From: Metridium senile
Taxonomy: Eukaryota; Cnidaria; Anthozoa; Actiniaria; Metridiidae
Reading direction: 5' to 3'
NCBI GenBank assembly: GCA_949775045.1
Contig: OX459098.1
Span: 1,429,586-1,493,585, forward strand
Length of the DNA stretch: 64,000 nt
The translations under genes and the position numbers were made by a program. How positions within the stretch are numbered: the first letter of the stretch is position 1; each line of letters starts with the position of its first letter. The notes under the pieces were generated by a model, which was not told the DNA's origin, did not search any database, and worked only from the letters and a program-made list of their open reading frames with translations. Shown here piece by piece: positions 42,750-54,943 of this stretch.

Positions 42750-43730
42750 TTTGACTTTAAATAAATTGCAAGTAAAATATAATGATGTGTTGAAAGCTTT
42801 TCTTTGAAATTTTACTCATTTAATATGAAGTTTTGACAATGAAGGAATGAAGGAATGAAGAGAATACACATTTTGGTGTTTCTTCGCTAGAAACGTGGTA
42901 AGACTGAAAACGTTGTTCAGAAAACAACCAACGTGGTATACCCCGGGGGACTTTCTTTGTCCAAGTGCATAGTAGGGATGGTCGGTGGTCGATTTTAGTG
43001 ACCCCTAGAACGTACGCATTATCAAATTAAAGGTAATATTTTAGGTAAAAAGCCTTGTTGACATTAACCCCTAAAAGACACGACTGTGTGACGTACTTAC
43101 AACAAAGAAATAAAAATGACAGGCACGGAGTCATGTTACGATATCCTCTAACAGTCATGCCCCAGACGATGGTTTGCATATCAGCTGCAATCATATAGGA
43201 ACCTGTCCTCAATAATAATGCTCAGAATCATTGAGTACGAATGCTATGAAAGTTTGAAGGGATATTCAAAAAGAGGGAAGGAATAAAAGTAAAAAAGTTA
43301 CTAACTCTAATAGTTTTTATATTTTATATTTTCATTTTTTTTTTCAGAATTACTCAGTAACCTGACCAAATATAAAAAGGAAAAGATATCTCATTATGAC
43401 TTAAATGTCTTTGATAGTGACTAACAGTAACTTAATAAGAACTATTACACAAAAGCAATCTATTTTATTTCAAGGATAAAGTTTCTAATAGCCCCTGTAA
43501 ATAAGTGCTGAATGTGCCACAGGAACCCCAACCAAAAGTTTATGACGTTAGGGCCTGTTGCTACGAGCCCACTCCATTTAACAACGGAAATTAGCCCTTA
43601 TTTGATGATACCATGTACAAAATAGTGCAATATAACACGTAAACAGGTTTGGAATCATTGAAGGGTGGTCAGTCCAGAACAATAGTTGACGATAGCTGGT
43701 AAGTGAAAAGTTTGTGACTGCGGTATGTTG
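42750..43730. other. Stretch with no recognised feature
   Basis: No gene recognised. Confidence 0.5.
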
Positions 43731-43734
43731 TGTT

Positions 43735-44440
43735 ACTATGTTGTATATATTTCTCTGATGAAAGGAGCTAAGGAAACAATTGCAGGAAATTAAAATGCAC
43801 GATAGCTAGCGGTTAAACTAGTGTGGGCTTCTTCGTAGCTTCTGCGGAAACAATTGGGGGTAAAAATGTACGATAACTATAGCGGTTGATTAAACTAGTG
43901 TGGACTGCGTCAATGTACGTTTCTGAGGAAACAATTGGAGTAAAAATGTACGATAGCTAGCGGTTAAACTAGTGTGGGCTTCGTCGTAGCTTTTGCGGAA
44001 ACAATTGGGGTAAAAATGTACGATATAGCTAGCGGTTAAACTAGTGTGGACTGCGTCGAAGTTTCTGCGGAAACAATTGGAGTTAAAATGTACGATAGCT
44101 AGCGGTTAAACTAGTGTTGACTGCGTCGAAGTTTCTGCGGAAACAAAAAATGAGGTAAAAATGTACGATAACTAAAGGTTAAACTAGTGTGGTCGGCTCG
44201 ATGTTTTTTATTAAACATTTGCAATAAAATGTACGATAGCTAGCGGTTGAACTGTTGTGGACTGTCTCGATGTTTCTGAAGGAAACAATTGCAGTAAACG
44301 ATTGCACGGTCGCTATAGTTGGTTTAACTAGTGTGGACAGTGTGGACTGCGTCGAATAGTTTTATAATGCAACAATAATTGGAGTAAAATGCACGATAGC
44401 TAGAGGTCAAAAAATTGTTGGCTTTGTCATTATTTCTAGG
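43735..44440. repeat. 70-bp tandem satellite
   Basis: About ten units with GTACGATAGCTAGCGGTTAA, ACTAGTGTGGACTGCGTCGA and GGAAACAATTGGAGTAAAAA. Diverged arrays recur at 50095..50660, 62590..62680 and 63845..64000. A core is shared with the 95-bp satellite. Confidence 0.9.
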
Positions 44441-44444
44441 CCAT

Positions 44445-46095
44445 TGGAATGACAAAAAATAGCGGTTTAACTTAAAAGCATTGGACAAAAACTCAAAAAC
44501 GTTTGAACTATAAAAAGGTAAAACGTGGTTTTGGTTTTCACTCACGATGAAAAAACTGCTACTAAATGATATCATTAAACTGTCAAAACATCTATTTTCC
44601 ACAGATGTTTAGCCGGAATTTGCCCCGAGTACCGCAATGGTGTTTTGGCCATGTTCACTGTAATGGTATTACTTACATGCTAAAAGGTATATTTGTAAAT
44701 ACGTGCTAGACTTAAGACCACAATTTTAGTACATGTTTACAGAGGTTTTAGTACAAACAAATGGTGACCATGCCAGATTTTGAAATTGGCCCGCACTTTC
44801 TATAATATGTTTACCATTAACCATATACCAGTGTTGACCGGAATTTATATGTGTTGGGTAGGATCATATTTATTGATATCGATAACCATACCTATTGAAT
44901 TTGACAATATTTTTTTCAGAATATCATAAAATAAAATTTATTTTTAGAACTCTAATTACGAGATTTTGACTAAATGCTTGTTACAAAATGTGCAAAGAGA
45001 TCTAGGTTTTCTTCAATACTGACTAGCTAAAATTTTCACAATTTATTCTTATTGTATTACGCCTGTAGTTACGATGTTCTTTGCTTTAAGAACCTTTCCA
45101 GTTCGTTTTTTAATATGTTTTTTTTTACTGGATTTTCATCATCAATTTTTATTTTGCCAAGATTTTTAGTAGTATTTGTATATAATTCAATATACAAAAA
45201 ATTTACCAGGTTTTTAAACTACTTTTTCATCAGTCTTTAGCAGATTTTGCGATACTAGATTTTCGTGACATGGTTTATGTTTTCGATATTTGCTGTGGTA
45301 ACCAATAAGTCTACCAAATATTTTAATAAACTCTTAACTGAAGATCAGTAAAAACCGAAACAACTTTAGTAACTTGGAAACGAAAAATTACAAAGGAAAA
45401 AGAATTGCCAGTCATAAAATACTCTGTTTTTACAAAATTCGAAAACACTCAAATAAAATATTTAGATATCTCCTTAGAAATATATATTACAAATCTTGCC
45501 CAAGGCAATTGCTAAATAGTAAATGAATTTCTAATTAAAAATGCAAAAATAGTCTTTTCCAGACAAAAATACTGGATAATCCTCTTTAAAAAAACCCGTA
45601 TAATTTCTAAAGACTTTGAAATACATGCTTTGTTCCCCCAAAAAACCTGGTATATAAATTGCAATTTTACAGGAAAACCCAAGAAAAAAAAGTATATTGT
45701 AGTCTTTATTTTTTTTTAAGATTGGCAATCTCTTACCTATGAAAGTTAATTGCTATTGAGGATTCTGGAATACTTTCCAATTGAACGAAACTAGGAACTT
45801 AGAGAGTTCTTCTATTTCTAAAATTAGAAAATTAGAAATTTAAAATGAAATTTAACACCTACCTTCCAATTGATTCTCCAGATAATTTGTTATTGCTTTT
45901 GGTAATCTTAATCAACGACAGGAATATAATTTGTAGTTAAAATCAAAACAAAGCTTGTCAGTCTGTCTGACGCAAAAAAGTAATTGAATATAGAGAAAGC
46001 AGAGCTTTGCTATCTCGATCATAAACCCATGTCTTTCCCTTGTTGCCTTAATTACCTACTATCGTTCAAACACTTTCTATTTTGAGCACAAACAA
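44445..46095. other. Long gene-free AT-rich stretch
   Basis: Phrases such as TTTACCAGGTTTTT and AAAACCTGGTA recur weakly. No gene recognised. Confidence 0.5.
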
Positions 46096-46099
46096 TCTT

Positions 46100-46440
46100 T
46101 TCTTAGAACTTTGCCTTCGAACTGGCCTCGAACACAAACCCATCTATCTGGGATATTTTTCCAGTCAATAGCTAATCTTTAATTCAAACCCTCGCTATCT
46201 CAAACACAAACCCATTTATCTGGAATATTTGTCCAGTCAATAACCAATCTTTATTTCAAACCCTCGCTATCTCGAACACAAATCCATTTCAAACCCTTGC
46301 TATCTCGATCACAAACCCATTTATCTGAAATATTGTTCAAGTCAATTCCTAATCCTTATTCTTTATTTCAAACCCTCGCTATCTCGAACACAAACCCATT
46401 TCCCTTGAAACTTTTTCCAGCCAATAACTATCCTGTATTT
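46100..46440. repeat. Tandem repeat, inverse of the 28555 family
   Basis: Four to five units with TATCTCGAACACAAACCCAT and TTCCAGTCAATA, the reverse complement of the units at 28555..28800. Confidence 0.83.
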
Positions 46441-46444
46441 CGAC

Positions 46445-47230
46445 TGACCCTCCCATTTCCCTAACAAACTTGCCGTTTCCCTATAAAATGTTAAAAGCTT
46501 TTTCCAGTCAATTACCATGTTTTGCTCCAAACCATTTCCAAGTAATAAACACCATATAGCTAAAAGATAAGAAGTCGGTACTTTGCCCACGTCATAGATG
46601 AAATAATGGAGGGATTTTTTCACATGAAGTTGACATGTTTTCCACCGAAAGGAAATCATTAACACGGAAACATTGATGAAAACTCGCACAAACACGAATA
46701 GGATAGGAGAACATAAATAGCGAAACATCCAAGAAAAAAGTCAAGTTTAGTATTACAGTAGTAAATGGAAGACCGAAGGAATTCCTTAGTTATATTTATT
46801 TTCTTTTTTTACAACTATTTACAATAAACATTGAAAATTATACTTATTATTCTCAGCATGAACACGGTTTTTAAGAGCATAATAACAATAAAACACTAAG
46901 TTTAGTAAGTCAAGTTTAGTATTGCATGCAGTAATTGGAAAACCGAAGGCCGGAATTCCTCAGTTATTGTTGTAAAACAGGATCAGTATATCGATATTCC
47001 TGAAAAGAGGGAACTATTTCTATGACAAGATAATCTGTTAAAAAGTTAAGAGTAAAATTCCATAAACTCAATCTACAGCATTTTGGAAAACAAAATGAGC
47101 AGTAATAGTGTTAAAAGCAAATGCACATTTAATATATTGGTAATGCTTAATGAACGAACGCTTTCACAGAAAACATGGTATAGTTTTCCAGAAAACATGC
47201 TAATACAGAAATACTTTGAGATTTATAGTA
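46445..47230. other. Stretch with no recognised feature
   Basis: TCAAGTTTAGTATT(A/G)CA occurs near 46741 and 46910. No gene recognised. Confidence 0.5.
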
Positions 47231-47233
47231 ACT

Positions 47234-47439
47234 AGGCCCGGGCAAACGGTTTCAACATTTTCTCAACATCCGTTCGATTTTGTTGAATGGCAATGTTTAA
47301 ACGCTTTTAAACTCGTTCAACATTGTTGAAACGTGTTGAGTCGATGTTGACGTAATTGATATTGAAAGCGTTTAAACATTGCCATTGAAAAAAATCGAAC
47401 GGATGTCGAAGCAAATGTTGAAACCCTTTGCCCGGGCCT
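47234..47439. mobile_element. MITE with AGGCCCGGGCAAA ends
   Basis: AGGCCCGGGCAAACGGTTTC and the inverse GAAACCCTTTGCCCGGGCCT, with long inner arms (AACATCCGTTCGATTTT; GTTTAAACGCTTT). No clear target duplication. 206 bp. Confidence 0.85.
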
Positions 47440-47919
47440 CAAACATGAAAAGGAGCTCTCACAAAACTTCATGTCGTTTTTCAAATAAAATGAAATTATT
47501 TTCCACATTAAGAATTCAAATAAATTATTATATATACACCTATTTCGTTGTCATCGCCTCAGGCGACTGGCAATAAGCAATAGGTCATTTAAATAAAGAA
47601 CACGGAATATCTAAACACTAGACTTCGTGGTTTTCACGTTATCAAGATATTTGTTGAACTTGAAACGACCTCTTCCTATCCGGCCCTCTATGATAACCTG
47701 TTTTGACATATATACAAAATAGCTCTATAATCACTTTATCTATGAAATAAAATAAAATTGCCACTGTTTTGACTGTGTAATAGTTCTTATTTAGTGACTA
47801 TTAGTTCAAAGACAAGTAAAGTTGTAATGAAGTATTGCTTCCTTTTGCGAGCCGCATACTGACTGAATTGCCACTATTATGTTTCTATTTTATTGTTTTA
47901 GCCGTTTTATCAAGATCCC

Positions 47920-48239
47920 GGGGGGGGGGGTGGGGGGGTGGGGGGGTACTCCCTTATATTTACTATACGGGGACGTTCCGCCAAATAGGGTATGGTTTTT
48001 TGCCTTGGCGTCTTGAATAGGGTATACAATTTAGCCTAATTTGTCTTAAATTGCCTTACCTAGGGTATACAATTTCCCCCTTGAGTCTTGGATAGGGTCT
48101 ACTTTTTACCAAATTTGTCTTGAAATAGGGTACATATTTTTAGGATTCTGCTGTCTTAAATAGGGTCAGGGTTTAGAGGTACCAGCGGAACGTCCCCGTC
48201 AGAAACTGGGTCAAGTACCCCCCCCCCCCCCCCCCCCCC
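47920..48239. mobile_element. G/C-homopolymer-bounded element, copy 2
   Basis: Inverse orientation to 2592..2894. It starts in a G tract then TACTCCCTTATATTTAC and ends CAAGTACCCCC in more than 20 C. Both homopolymer ends are kept. Confidence 0.87.
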
Positions 48240-48244
48240 TCCCG

Positions 48245-48470
48245 TACGGACTTCAAAATAAACTGGGAGATGGAAAAAATTAGAAAAAATTGGAAATGGA
48301 AACAATCGAAAAAACCGTAGACTTAAAAAAAAATGGGAGATGGAAAAAATAGAAAAAACGAGAAATGGAAAAATAAAAAAAATGGGAGATTTTAAAAAAA
48401 TAGAAAAAATGGGAAATGAAAAATATAGAAATCTAGAAAAAAATATGAGAGAGAAAAATCACTGTAATTA
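48245..48470. repeat. A-rich low-complexity tract
   Basis: Loose repeats of AAAAATGGGAGATGGAAAAA. Non-coding. Confidence 0.85.
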
Positions 48471-48474
48471 CATT

Positions 48475-49105
48475 TTATGATCCCCAATTGTATTGCTACT
48501 CCAAAATATTTTTAAAAAAACACATTTTAAAAATTCATTTAAAAAAAAACAATTTACATCGGGTGTTTTTTTTGACTAGAAAACGAAATATAATGATTTT
48601 GTGCAATTGAGATGTCACAAAAATGGATTTATTTATGCATTATAGTATTTTTGAGACTATTATCATTATTATAAAATACCGTTTCTAATTTATCCATTTT
48701 TTATGTTTACAACTTCTTTCAAATATTTTCCCAATTTTTAAAAAAAAGTATTATTGTTGTAACCTTTCTATTTGTAAAATATTTAAACGTGACTAATAAC
48801 GCGAGCTGAACTTCTATTCCAAAAAGAAATACTTCACATGATACTGAAAAGCGCGGACTATTCATGGTAAGATCCAAAGATAACCTATTTCCATCAAAAC
48901 ACATCCAACAAAGCGGAAATGTCCAGGTAGATTTGACCAGGATAATCTTATCGTGAGTACAACAATATCGGTCAATCTATTACCAGTCAAATAACCACGG
49001 TAACAGGATAGTATTTGCACGCAACATGTAGCTTTACTAAAATACAAATTGGTTTGCACTCTGGCCTGATTTTGATTAAATTTATTCAGACGTTTCGATC
49101 TACAC
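48475..49105. other. Stretch with no recognised feature
   Basis: AT-rich DNA; no gene recognised. Confidence 0.5.
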
Positions 49106-49108
49106 TTA

Positions 49109-49246
49109 GGGGCTGTTTATATTTAGGCAAGTTGTCCCTGCTAGCCGGGATAACTATATTGTTTTATTTTCCCCTGGGGACACAAAACAATAGAGTTATC
49201 CCTGCTAGCAGGGACAACTCGCCTTCGAATTCATATAAACAGCCCC
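49109..49246. mobile_element. PIF/Harbinger-like MITE (GGGGCTGTT family), copy 3
   Basis: TTA flanks both sides. Ends GGGGCTGTTTATATTTAGGC and CATATAAACAGCCCC; inner arms GTTGTCCCTGCTAGCCGGG / CTGCTAGCAGGGACAAC. 138 bp. Confidence 0.93.
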
Positions 49247-49249
49247 TTA

Positions 49250-49383
49250 GGGGCCGTTTACAAGGAGATAGGGTAACCCTCCTAGCAGGACTAACTCTTT
49301 TGTTTGAGAGTCCCCAGAGAAAAAAAAAAACAATAAGAGTTAGCCCTTCATTTAGGGTAACCCTATCTCATGTAAACGGCCCC
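49250..49383. mobile_element. Related MITE with GGGGCCGTTTACA ends, directly abutting copy 3
   Basis: GGGGCCGTTTACAAGGAGAT to ATCTCATGTAAACGGCCCC, inner arms AGGGTAACCCT and TAACTCTTTTGTT / AACAATAAGAGTTA. Its left TTA is the same TTA that closes the previous MITE; the right flank is TAA. Confidence 0.85.
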
Positions 49384-49639
49384 TAAGACCTTCATCAGTG
49401 ATCGTTACAACTGAGTGATTCGTTATGAATCGCGCGCAGATTTGAATATTGTTCAAGCGCGCGCTATTCTAGAATTTACAATTATTTTATATATTTTAGG
49501 TATATAGCAATGTACCTTTACACTCTCGAAGTAAACAATTCTTATTATATAGATATCGATGAAATACCAGGATTTCTCTAGTGTCTAAAACTTCGTATCT
49601 TTCACATGTGAAAGATATCATATCTTTCACATGTGAACC

Positions 49640-49922
49640 GGGGGGGGGGGGGGGTACTCCCTTATATTTACTATACGGGGACGTTCCGCCAAATAGGGTA
49701 TGTTTTTTTGCCTTGGCGTCTTGAATAGGGTATACAATTTAGCCTAATTTGTCTTAAATTGCCTTACCTAGGGTATACAATTTCCCCCTTGAGTCTTGGA
49801 TAGGATCTACTTTTTACAAATTTGTCTTGAAATGGGGTGCATATTTTTAGGATTCTGCTGTCTTAAATAGGGTCAGGGTTTAGAGGTACCAGCGGAACGT
49901 CCCCGTCAGAAACTGGGTCAAG
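49640..49922. mobile_element. G/C-homopolymer-bounded element, copy 3, right end lost
   Basis: Same orientation as copy 2. The G tract is present on the left; the right side stops at CTGGGTCAAG with no C tract. Confidence 0.85.
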
Positions 49923-50094
49923 AGGTTACGATTTATGAAAATTTGACTACTGCCCATGGAATTTTAAAGTGTTTCAATCAAGTGCTTGATCATGTTTATG
50001 TTTCTTAAATTACCACGAGCTGTAGTCAAATTCTAAAGAATATATTACACGCTATAGAGGATGAGGTTGATCGAAAAGAACCTTAAAATGCTTT

Positions 50095-50660
50095 ATTGGA
50101 ATTAAAGTGTGCTAGCGGTTAAACTAGTGTGTTAACTTAGTGTGGACTGCGTCAGTGTTTTTAAGGAAACAATTGGAGTAAAAATGTACGATAACTAGCG
50201 GTTAAACTAGTGTAGACTGCGTCAGTGTTTCTAAATAATTAATTGGAGTTAAAATGCCGGGCTGTCGGCAAAGAAAACAATCGGAGAAAATTAATTATAA
50301 TTTTCGAATATTAGCTAGCGGCTAAACTGTTTCAGCGGCGTCAGTGTTTCTAATAGAATAACTATAAAAAAGTAGGCTGAACGGTTTTTCTAAGAAATGA
50401 ATCAGAGAAAATTACAAGATTCGATAAGTAGCTAGCAGCTAGACTGTGTGGAAAGCGTCTTTCTACTAAAACAATTAAAGTAAACATGAAGGCTGAACGG
50501 TGTTTCTAAGAAAAGACAGCGTCTGTACGTGCTTCTAAAGAAAAAGTGTAAGCTACATATGGTGTTTCTAAGAAAATAATTAAAATAAAATGGACCCAAT
50601 TACAAGCCGTTGATTATGACTGAACTAGTGTGGGCTTTATAAAAAAATAATTATCGGAGT
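50095..50660. repeat. 70-bp satellite, decaying array
   Basis: Two good units (GCGGTTAAACTAGTGTAGAC, GTCAGTGTTTCTAA), then progressively diverged ones to about 50660. Confidence 0.8.
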
Positions 50661-50664
50661 GAAA

Positions 50665-51200
50665 TATATGAAAGCTAACTGATGTGAGCTGCGGATTTTC
50701 AAGGAAAAAATCCGAGCTGTATTAAAAGACTCTTTCATTGTACAAAAAATATATCTTAATTCCTTCCGCGGCTATAAATAACGAATATTGCGATCATCTG
50801 TGTTTTTTTAAGAAATTTAAGCAATTGAATTAGAAAAGCCAGAATTTTTAAAAATATTTTTAATCCATTTTGTCATATGAGACCTCGATCTTTGCAGAGC
50901 TTGTAATACAATGCTGCGCATGTCCGCCATTAACACGTTATGTGGAATCCCGGGGGTGGGGGGGGGGGGGGCTCAGGACTAAAAGTATCGGGTATACTCG
51001 TCGGGAAATTTCCATAATCATCCACCGAATAGATAACGAAAAGGCCTTGACACGGACGATTGGAGATACCACATACCACATACAACATATACAAAAATGC
51101 GAGGGAAGCGACATGCTTTTATTTTTCCATACCCCAGTCGAAATTCTATAACTGTCAACATTACTAGCCGAAAAAGATATCCAAATCACTGATTCTTACT
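50665..51200. other. Stretch with no recognised gene
   Basis: Contains a G tract at about 50952..50971. Short frames on both strands have no domain. Confidence 0.5.
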
Positions 51201-51204
51201 TCGA

Positions 51205-51405
51205 GAGTCCCACCCCCACTTATCCACCCCCCGGGATTGGAATGCATATTCATGCATGCACGCCCACGTTCAGTTGACTTTATGGCCACTAGCTAAAATG
51301 AAGTTACGACGAGTCCCCTCCCCCACCCTTCCACCCCCCGGGATTGGAATGCATATTATTTATGCATGAACGCCCACGTTCAGTTGACTTTATAACCACT
51401 AGGTA
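51205..51405. repeat. Two-copy direct repeat, about 110 bp
   Basis: CCACCCCCCGGGATTGGAAT, GCATATT..TTTATGCATG and CGCCCACGTTCAGTTGACTT occur twice. Confidence 0.88.
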
Positions 51406-51734
51406 CAACAAAGAATGCCAGAACAGTAAGGGGTGCCATGGTGTTCGTAGTCAATTACTAAGCCACGGTTTTGTGGGATTAAGTTGTTAATGAAGTTTAG
51501 TGGCGCCGAACGAAAGGATATAGAGGCGATTACACTGATCCGTGGTTTGGAAATAATGTCAGTTTTGAAATAATTCTATGTAGAAGTCGTCTGGTTTGCA
51601 AGCTCAAATGGTTCAGAGGTAAACGTGTGTTTGAAATAATGATAGTAACTGAATATCTATTTGTAATGATAAAAATGGACTTGACAACCGAGAGTATTAT
51701 TTATTATTGTTAGAAAACAAAAACTGAAAAGAAA

Positions 51735-52105
51735 TTTAATTGTCTGAAATTTCGGACACGAATCCTTCGTCAGAATCCGTTCGCCAGAACAAACGTGCAA
51801 ACTGATTATACACGGTATAAAAAATAGTGCTACTTACTGATGTTTTGGACGTTATCGTTTGTCGAAGTAAAAATGGTAACTTATACACACTGACAGTATA
51901 AAATAGTGTGTTACTTACTGATGCTTTAAACGTTATCCTTCGTCGGGGTAAAAATGGTAACTTATGCACCGTATAAAAGAGAGTGTTACTTACTGACGTT
52001 TTGGACGTTATCCTTCGTCGGAGTAAAAATGGTAGCTAATACACCGTTTAAAAGAGTGTTTTAAGTAACGTTTTGAAGTTGAATCCTTCGTCGAAGTAAC
52101 ATTTA
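51735..52105. repeat. 76-bp satellite, third array
   Basis: Four to five diverged units (TTACTTACTGACGTTTTGGA, TCCTTCGTCGGAGTAAAAAT). Some have ACTGATG in place of ACTGACG. Confidence 0.82.
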
Positions 52106-52254
52106 AATGGTTGCTTTAATTTGACACTGTATTCTAGTATGGAAGTGTTGCTCACAATAATAATAAAAATAGTTTTATTTTCTATACTGTGCAAAATACA
52201 AAATTATCTGGGTTTTTTTGAATTGATGAAATTATAAAACCATATGCATATAAT

Positions 52255-52380
52255 TCTAGAGTACAAAAACTAAAAGTGTGCAATACTTTGTACTATTTAC
52301 CACTAAATAGTGTTGATTAAACAATAGAGAACAATAGAATTAGCATAATTTAGTATTAAGTGGTAATTTAAGCAAAACCG
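52255..52380. mobile_element. MITE with AGTGTGCAATA-type arms, copy 1
   Basis: TACTATTTACCACTAAATAG and its relatives ATTAAGTGGTAATTTA are inverted around AACAATAGAGAACAATAGAA. A better copy in the other orientation is at 61705..61845. Confidence 0.72.
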
Positions 52381-52544
52381 TATATTTAAACCGCAAATTA
52401 GAAATTCTAATTTTTTTTACATTTAAACTTTTTTTGAGAATGCTTCGCTTTACTGACGATGATTTCAGACTCTTGATATGGGTAAAAATTGGTGACTTCT
52501 TATTGGTGAGAGATTGTACTATACTGACGTTTCAAACATTATAC

Positions 52545-52690
52545 ATTTTCGTGAATGATCGACTAACTTGGAAATACCACATTTGCATACTTTAGCAGAA
52601 AAAATCTCCAGAACAATACTCCGAGTTTCACGTTATCTGTCACCGCTGTATACTATTGTACAATTAACTTGATATTAAATATTGAATACA
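52545..52690 (+). pseudogene. LINE RT fragment (thumb region)
   Basis: Translates as VNDRLTWKYHICILAEKISR and TILRVSRYLSPLY, matching the DxxLTWKxHI...KIsr region after the RT fingers/palm of CR1/Jockey-like LINEs. Short, no flanking frame. Confidence 0.65.
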
Positions 52691-52933
52691 AAAAAAAAAC
52701 CTGGGGAAAAAAATATTGTGCAATCTGAAAAAAAAATATCCTGCAGCGAAAAACTGCCCAAACACTTCAACCTCAAATACTAATGGTCCGCCCTTTAGGC
52801 TTTACGGTTTTGTGATCACCATTTTGAGGAAGAAAAATTAAAGAATGGACGTCGTGATAGCAACCAAAAATAGAAATGCTTCCTTCCAATTTGGAGTAAA
52901 CATTGTAACTTATACAACGTAAAAAAGAGACTT

Positions 52934-53187
52934 AGGGGTGGACCATTTAACTTTTGAGTGGGGGGGTGGATGGTTTTGAAAAAAAATTTCCTGCACGGCC
53001 AAAAAAAAATTAATACTAAAAAAACGGAGGGCCAAAAAAAAATTCCTGCAAGCCAAAATTGCCACTCAAATCTTTGCTTTTCTATAAAATAAATTCCGTG
53101 CGCATGCCAGCGGGCTAAAAAAAATTTCCTGCAAGGACAAAATCATCCACCCACCCCCCCCCCCTCAAAAGTCAAATGGTCCACCCC
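52934..53187. mobile_element. PIF/Harbinger-like MITE with GGGGTGGACCATTTAAC ends
   Basis: TTA on both sides (52931..52933 and 53188..53190). Ends GGGGTGGACCATTTAACTTT and GTCAAATGGTCCACCCC, with G- and C-tracts inside. 254 bp. Same family as 22831..23061. Confidence 0.9.
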
Positions 53188-53302
53188 TTACTTCATCTCA
53201 TTAATTTCCTAACTGCTTCCCGGCTTTATCATCCATGTGAGCTACTCATTGATCACTGAACTGGATTACTCAGTGCTGTTTAATTGAAGAATATTATAAT
53301 AT

Positions 53303-53590
53303 TATCTTATTAGACAGTTTGATGTGTAATATGGCTGGATATTTTACGAGTGAAACGCTGTATTTTGACGAACCTCTGGGTGAACGAGTTAAATATCCAG
53401 CCATATTACACACCAAACTGTCTAATAACTTATTTCTTATATCCAACCATCAGAAAAATAGAATTTTTTTATAAAGATTAAAATATTTTATTACCTGAAA
53501 GACGAGTAAAAATATCGCTGGATATTTTTACTCGATCCAGTCCGAATCCTGCGATATTTTTACTCGTCTATGACTAGTTGGATAGTAATT
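53303..53590. mobile_element. Double-foldback element, copy 2 (inverted)
   Basis: Reverse orientation of 34968..35270: TTTGATGTGTAATATGGC module first, GAGTAAAAATATCGC module second, ending ATGACTAGTTGGATA. Confidence 0.82.
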
Positions 53591-53599
53591 ATTCTTATT

Positions 53600-53910
53600 T
53601 TTTCTTAATTATCTGGTTCTCTATTTGTAAGCGAATGTTTTTAGTTATTTTTAGAAACACATGACACATAAATAAAGTATTTAATATTATTAGTGATCCC
53701 TAAGACTTCCTTTTTCCATTGAACGGAAAGAGAAAGAAAAAAACAGTTGTCAAATTTCGTCTGGCAACTGCCCAATGCACCAAGCAAATATTGTCATTAA
53801 ACTATATCCTCTTATTTGTTTTTCAATAATTCTAGATCCTGTTTAAATTCAGAGCTTAAGTGCAAATAAAATCGCTGGAACGTTTGTTGACGTCGGGTGT
53901 AACTCTACGT
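53600..53910. other. Stretch with no recognised feature
   Basis: No gene or repeat recognised. Confidence 0.5.
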
Positions 53911-53916
53911 GTTCAT

Positions 53917-54898
53917 ATAGAATAGAATAGAATAGAATAGAATAGAATAGAATAGAATAGAATAGAATAGAATAGAATAGAATAGAATAGAATAGAATAG
54001 AATAGAATAGAGTAGAGTAGAGTAGAGTAGAGTAGAGTAGAGTAGAGTAGAGTAGAGTAGAGTAGAGTAGAGTAGAGTAGAGTAGAGTAGAGTAGAGTAG
54101 AGTAGAGTAGAGTAGAGTAGAGTAGAGTAGAGTAGAGTAGAGTAGAGTAGAGTAGAGTAGAGTAGAGTAGAGTAGAGTAGAGTAGAGTAGAGTAGAGTAG
54201 AGTAGAGTAGAGTAGAGTAGAGTAGAGTAGAGTAGAGTAGAGTAGAGTAGAGTAGAGTAGAGTAGAGTAGAGTAGAGTAGAGTAGAGTAGAGTAGAGTAG
54301 AGTAGAGTAGAGTAGAGTAGAGTAGAGTAGAGTAGAGTAGAGTAGAGTAGAGTAGAGTAGAGTAGAGTAGAGTAGAGTAGAGTAGAGTAGAGTAGAGTAG
54401 AGTAGAGTAGAGTAGAGTAGAGTAGAGTAGAGTAGAGTAGAGTAGAGTAGAGTAGAGTAGAGTAGAGTAGAGTAGAGTAGAGTAGAGTAGAGTAGAGTAG
54501 AGTAGAGTAGAGTAGAGTAGAGTAGAGTAGAGTAGAGTAGAGTAGAGTAGAGTAGAGTAGAGTAGAGTAGAGTAGAGTAGAGTAGAGTAGAGTAGAGTAG
54601 AGTAGAGTAGAGTAGAGTAGAGTAGAGTAGAGTAGAGTAGAGTAGAGTAGAGTAGAGTAGAGTAGAGTAGAGTAGAGTAGAGTAGAGTAGAGTAGAGTAG
54701 AGTAGAGTAGAGTAGAGTAGAGTAGAGTAGAGTAGAGTAGAGTAGAGTAGAGTAGAGTAGAGTAGAGTAGAGTAGAGTAGAGTAGAGTAGAGTAGAGTAG
54801 AGTAGAGTAGAGTAGAGTAGAGTAGAGTAGAGTAGAGTAGAGTAGAGTAGAATAGAATAGAATAGAATAGAATAGAATAGAATAGAATAGAATAGAAT
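53917..54898. repeat. AATAG/AGTAG pentanucleotide microsatellite, about 980 bp
   Basis: About 18 AATAG units, then about 168 pure AGTAG units, then about 10 AATAG units. It runs into AATCTTTATTTGCTC; read on the - strand this is AATAAAGATTCTATTCTATT, the look of a LINE or SINE 3' end with a terminal pentamer repeat, so the tract may have grown from a retroelement tail. Confidence 0.95.
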
Positions 54899-54943
54899 CT
54901 TTATTTGCTCTTTGTATATACTAATTATACATTATACATTATA

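Noticed and set aside
43752..43790. CTGATGA...GGAAAC at the start of the 70-bp array as a hammerhead
   Set aside because: No stable stem II, and the other units of the array lack CTGATGA.
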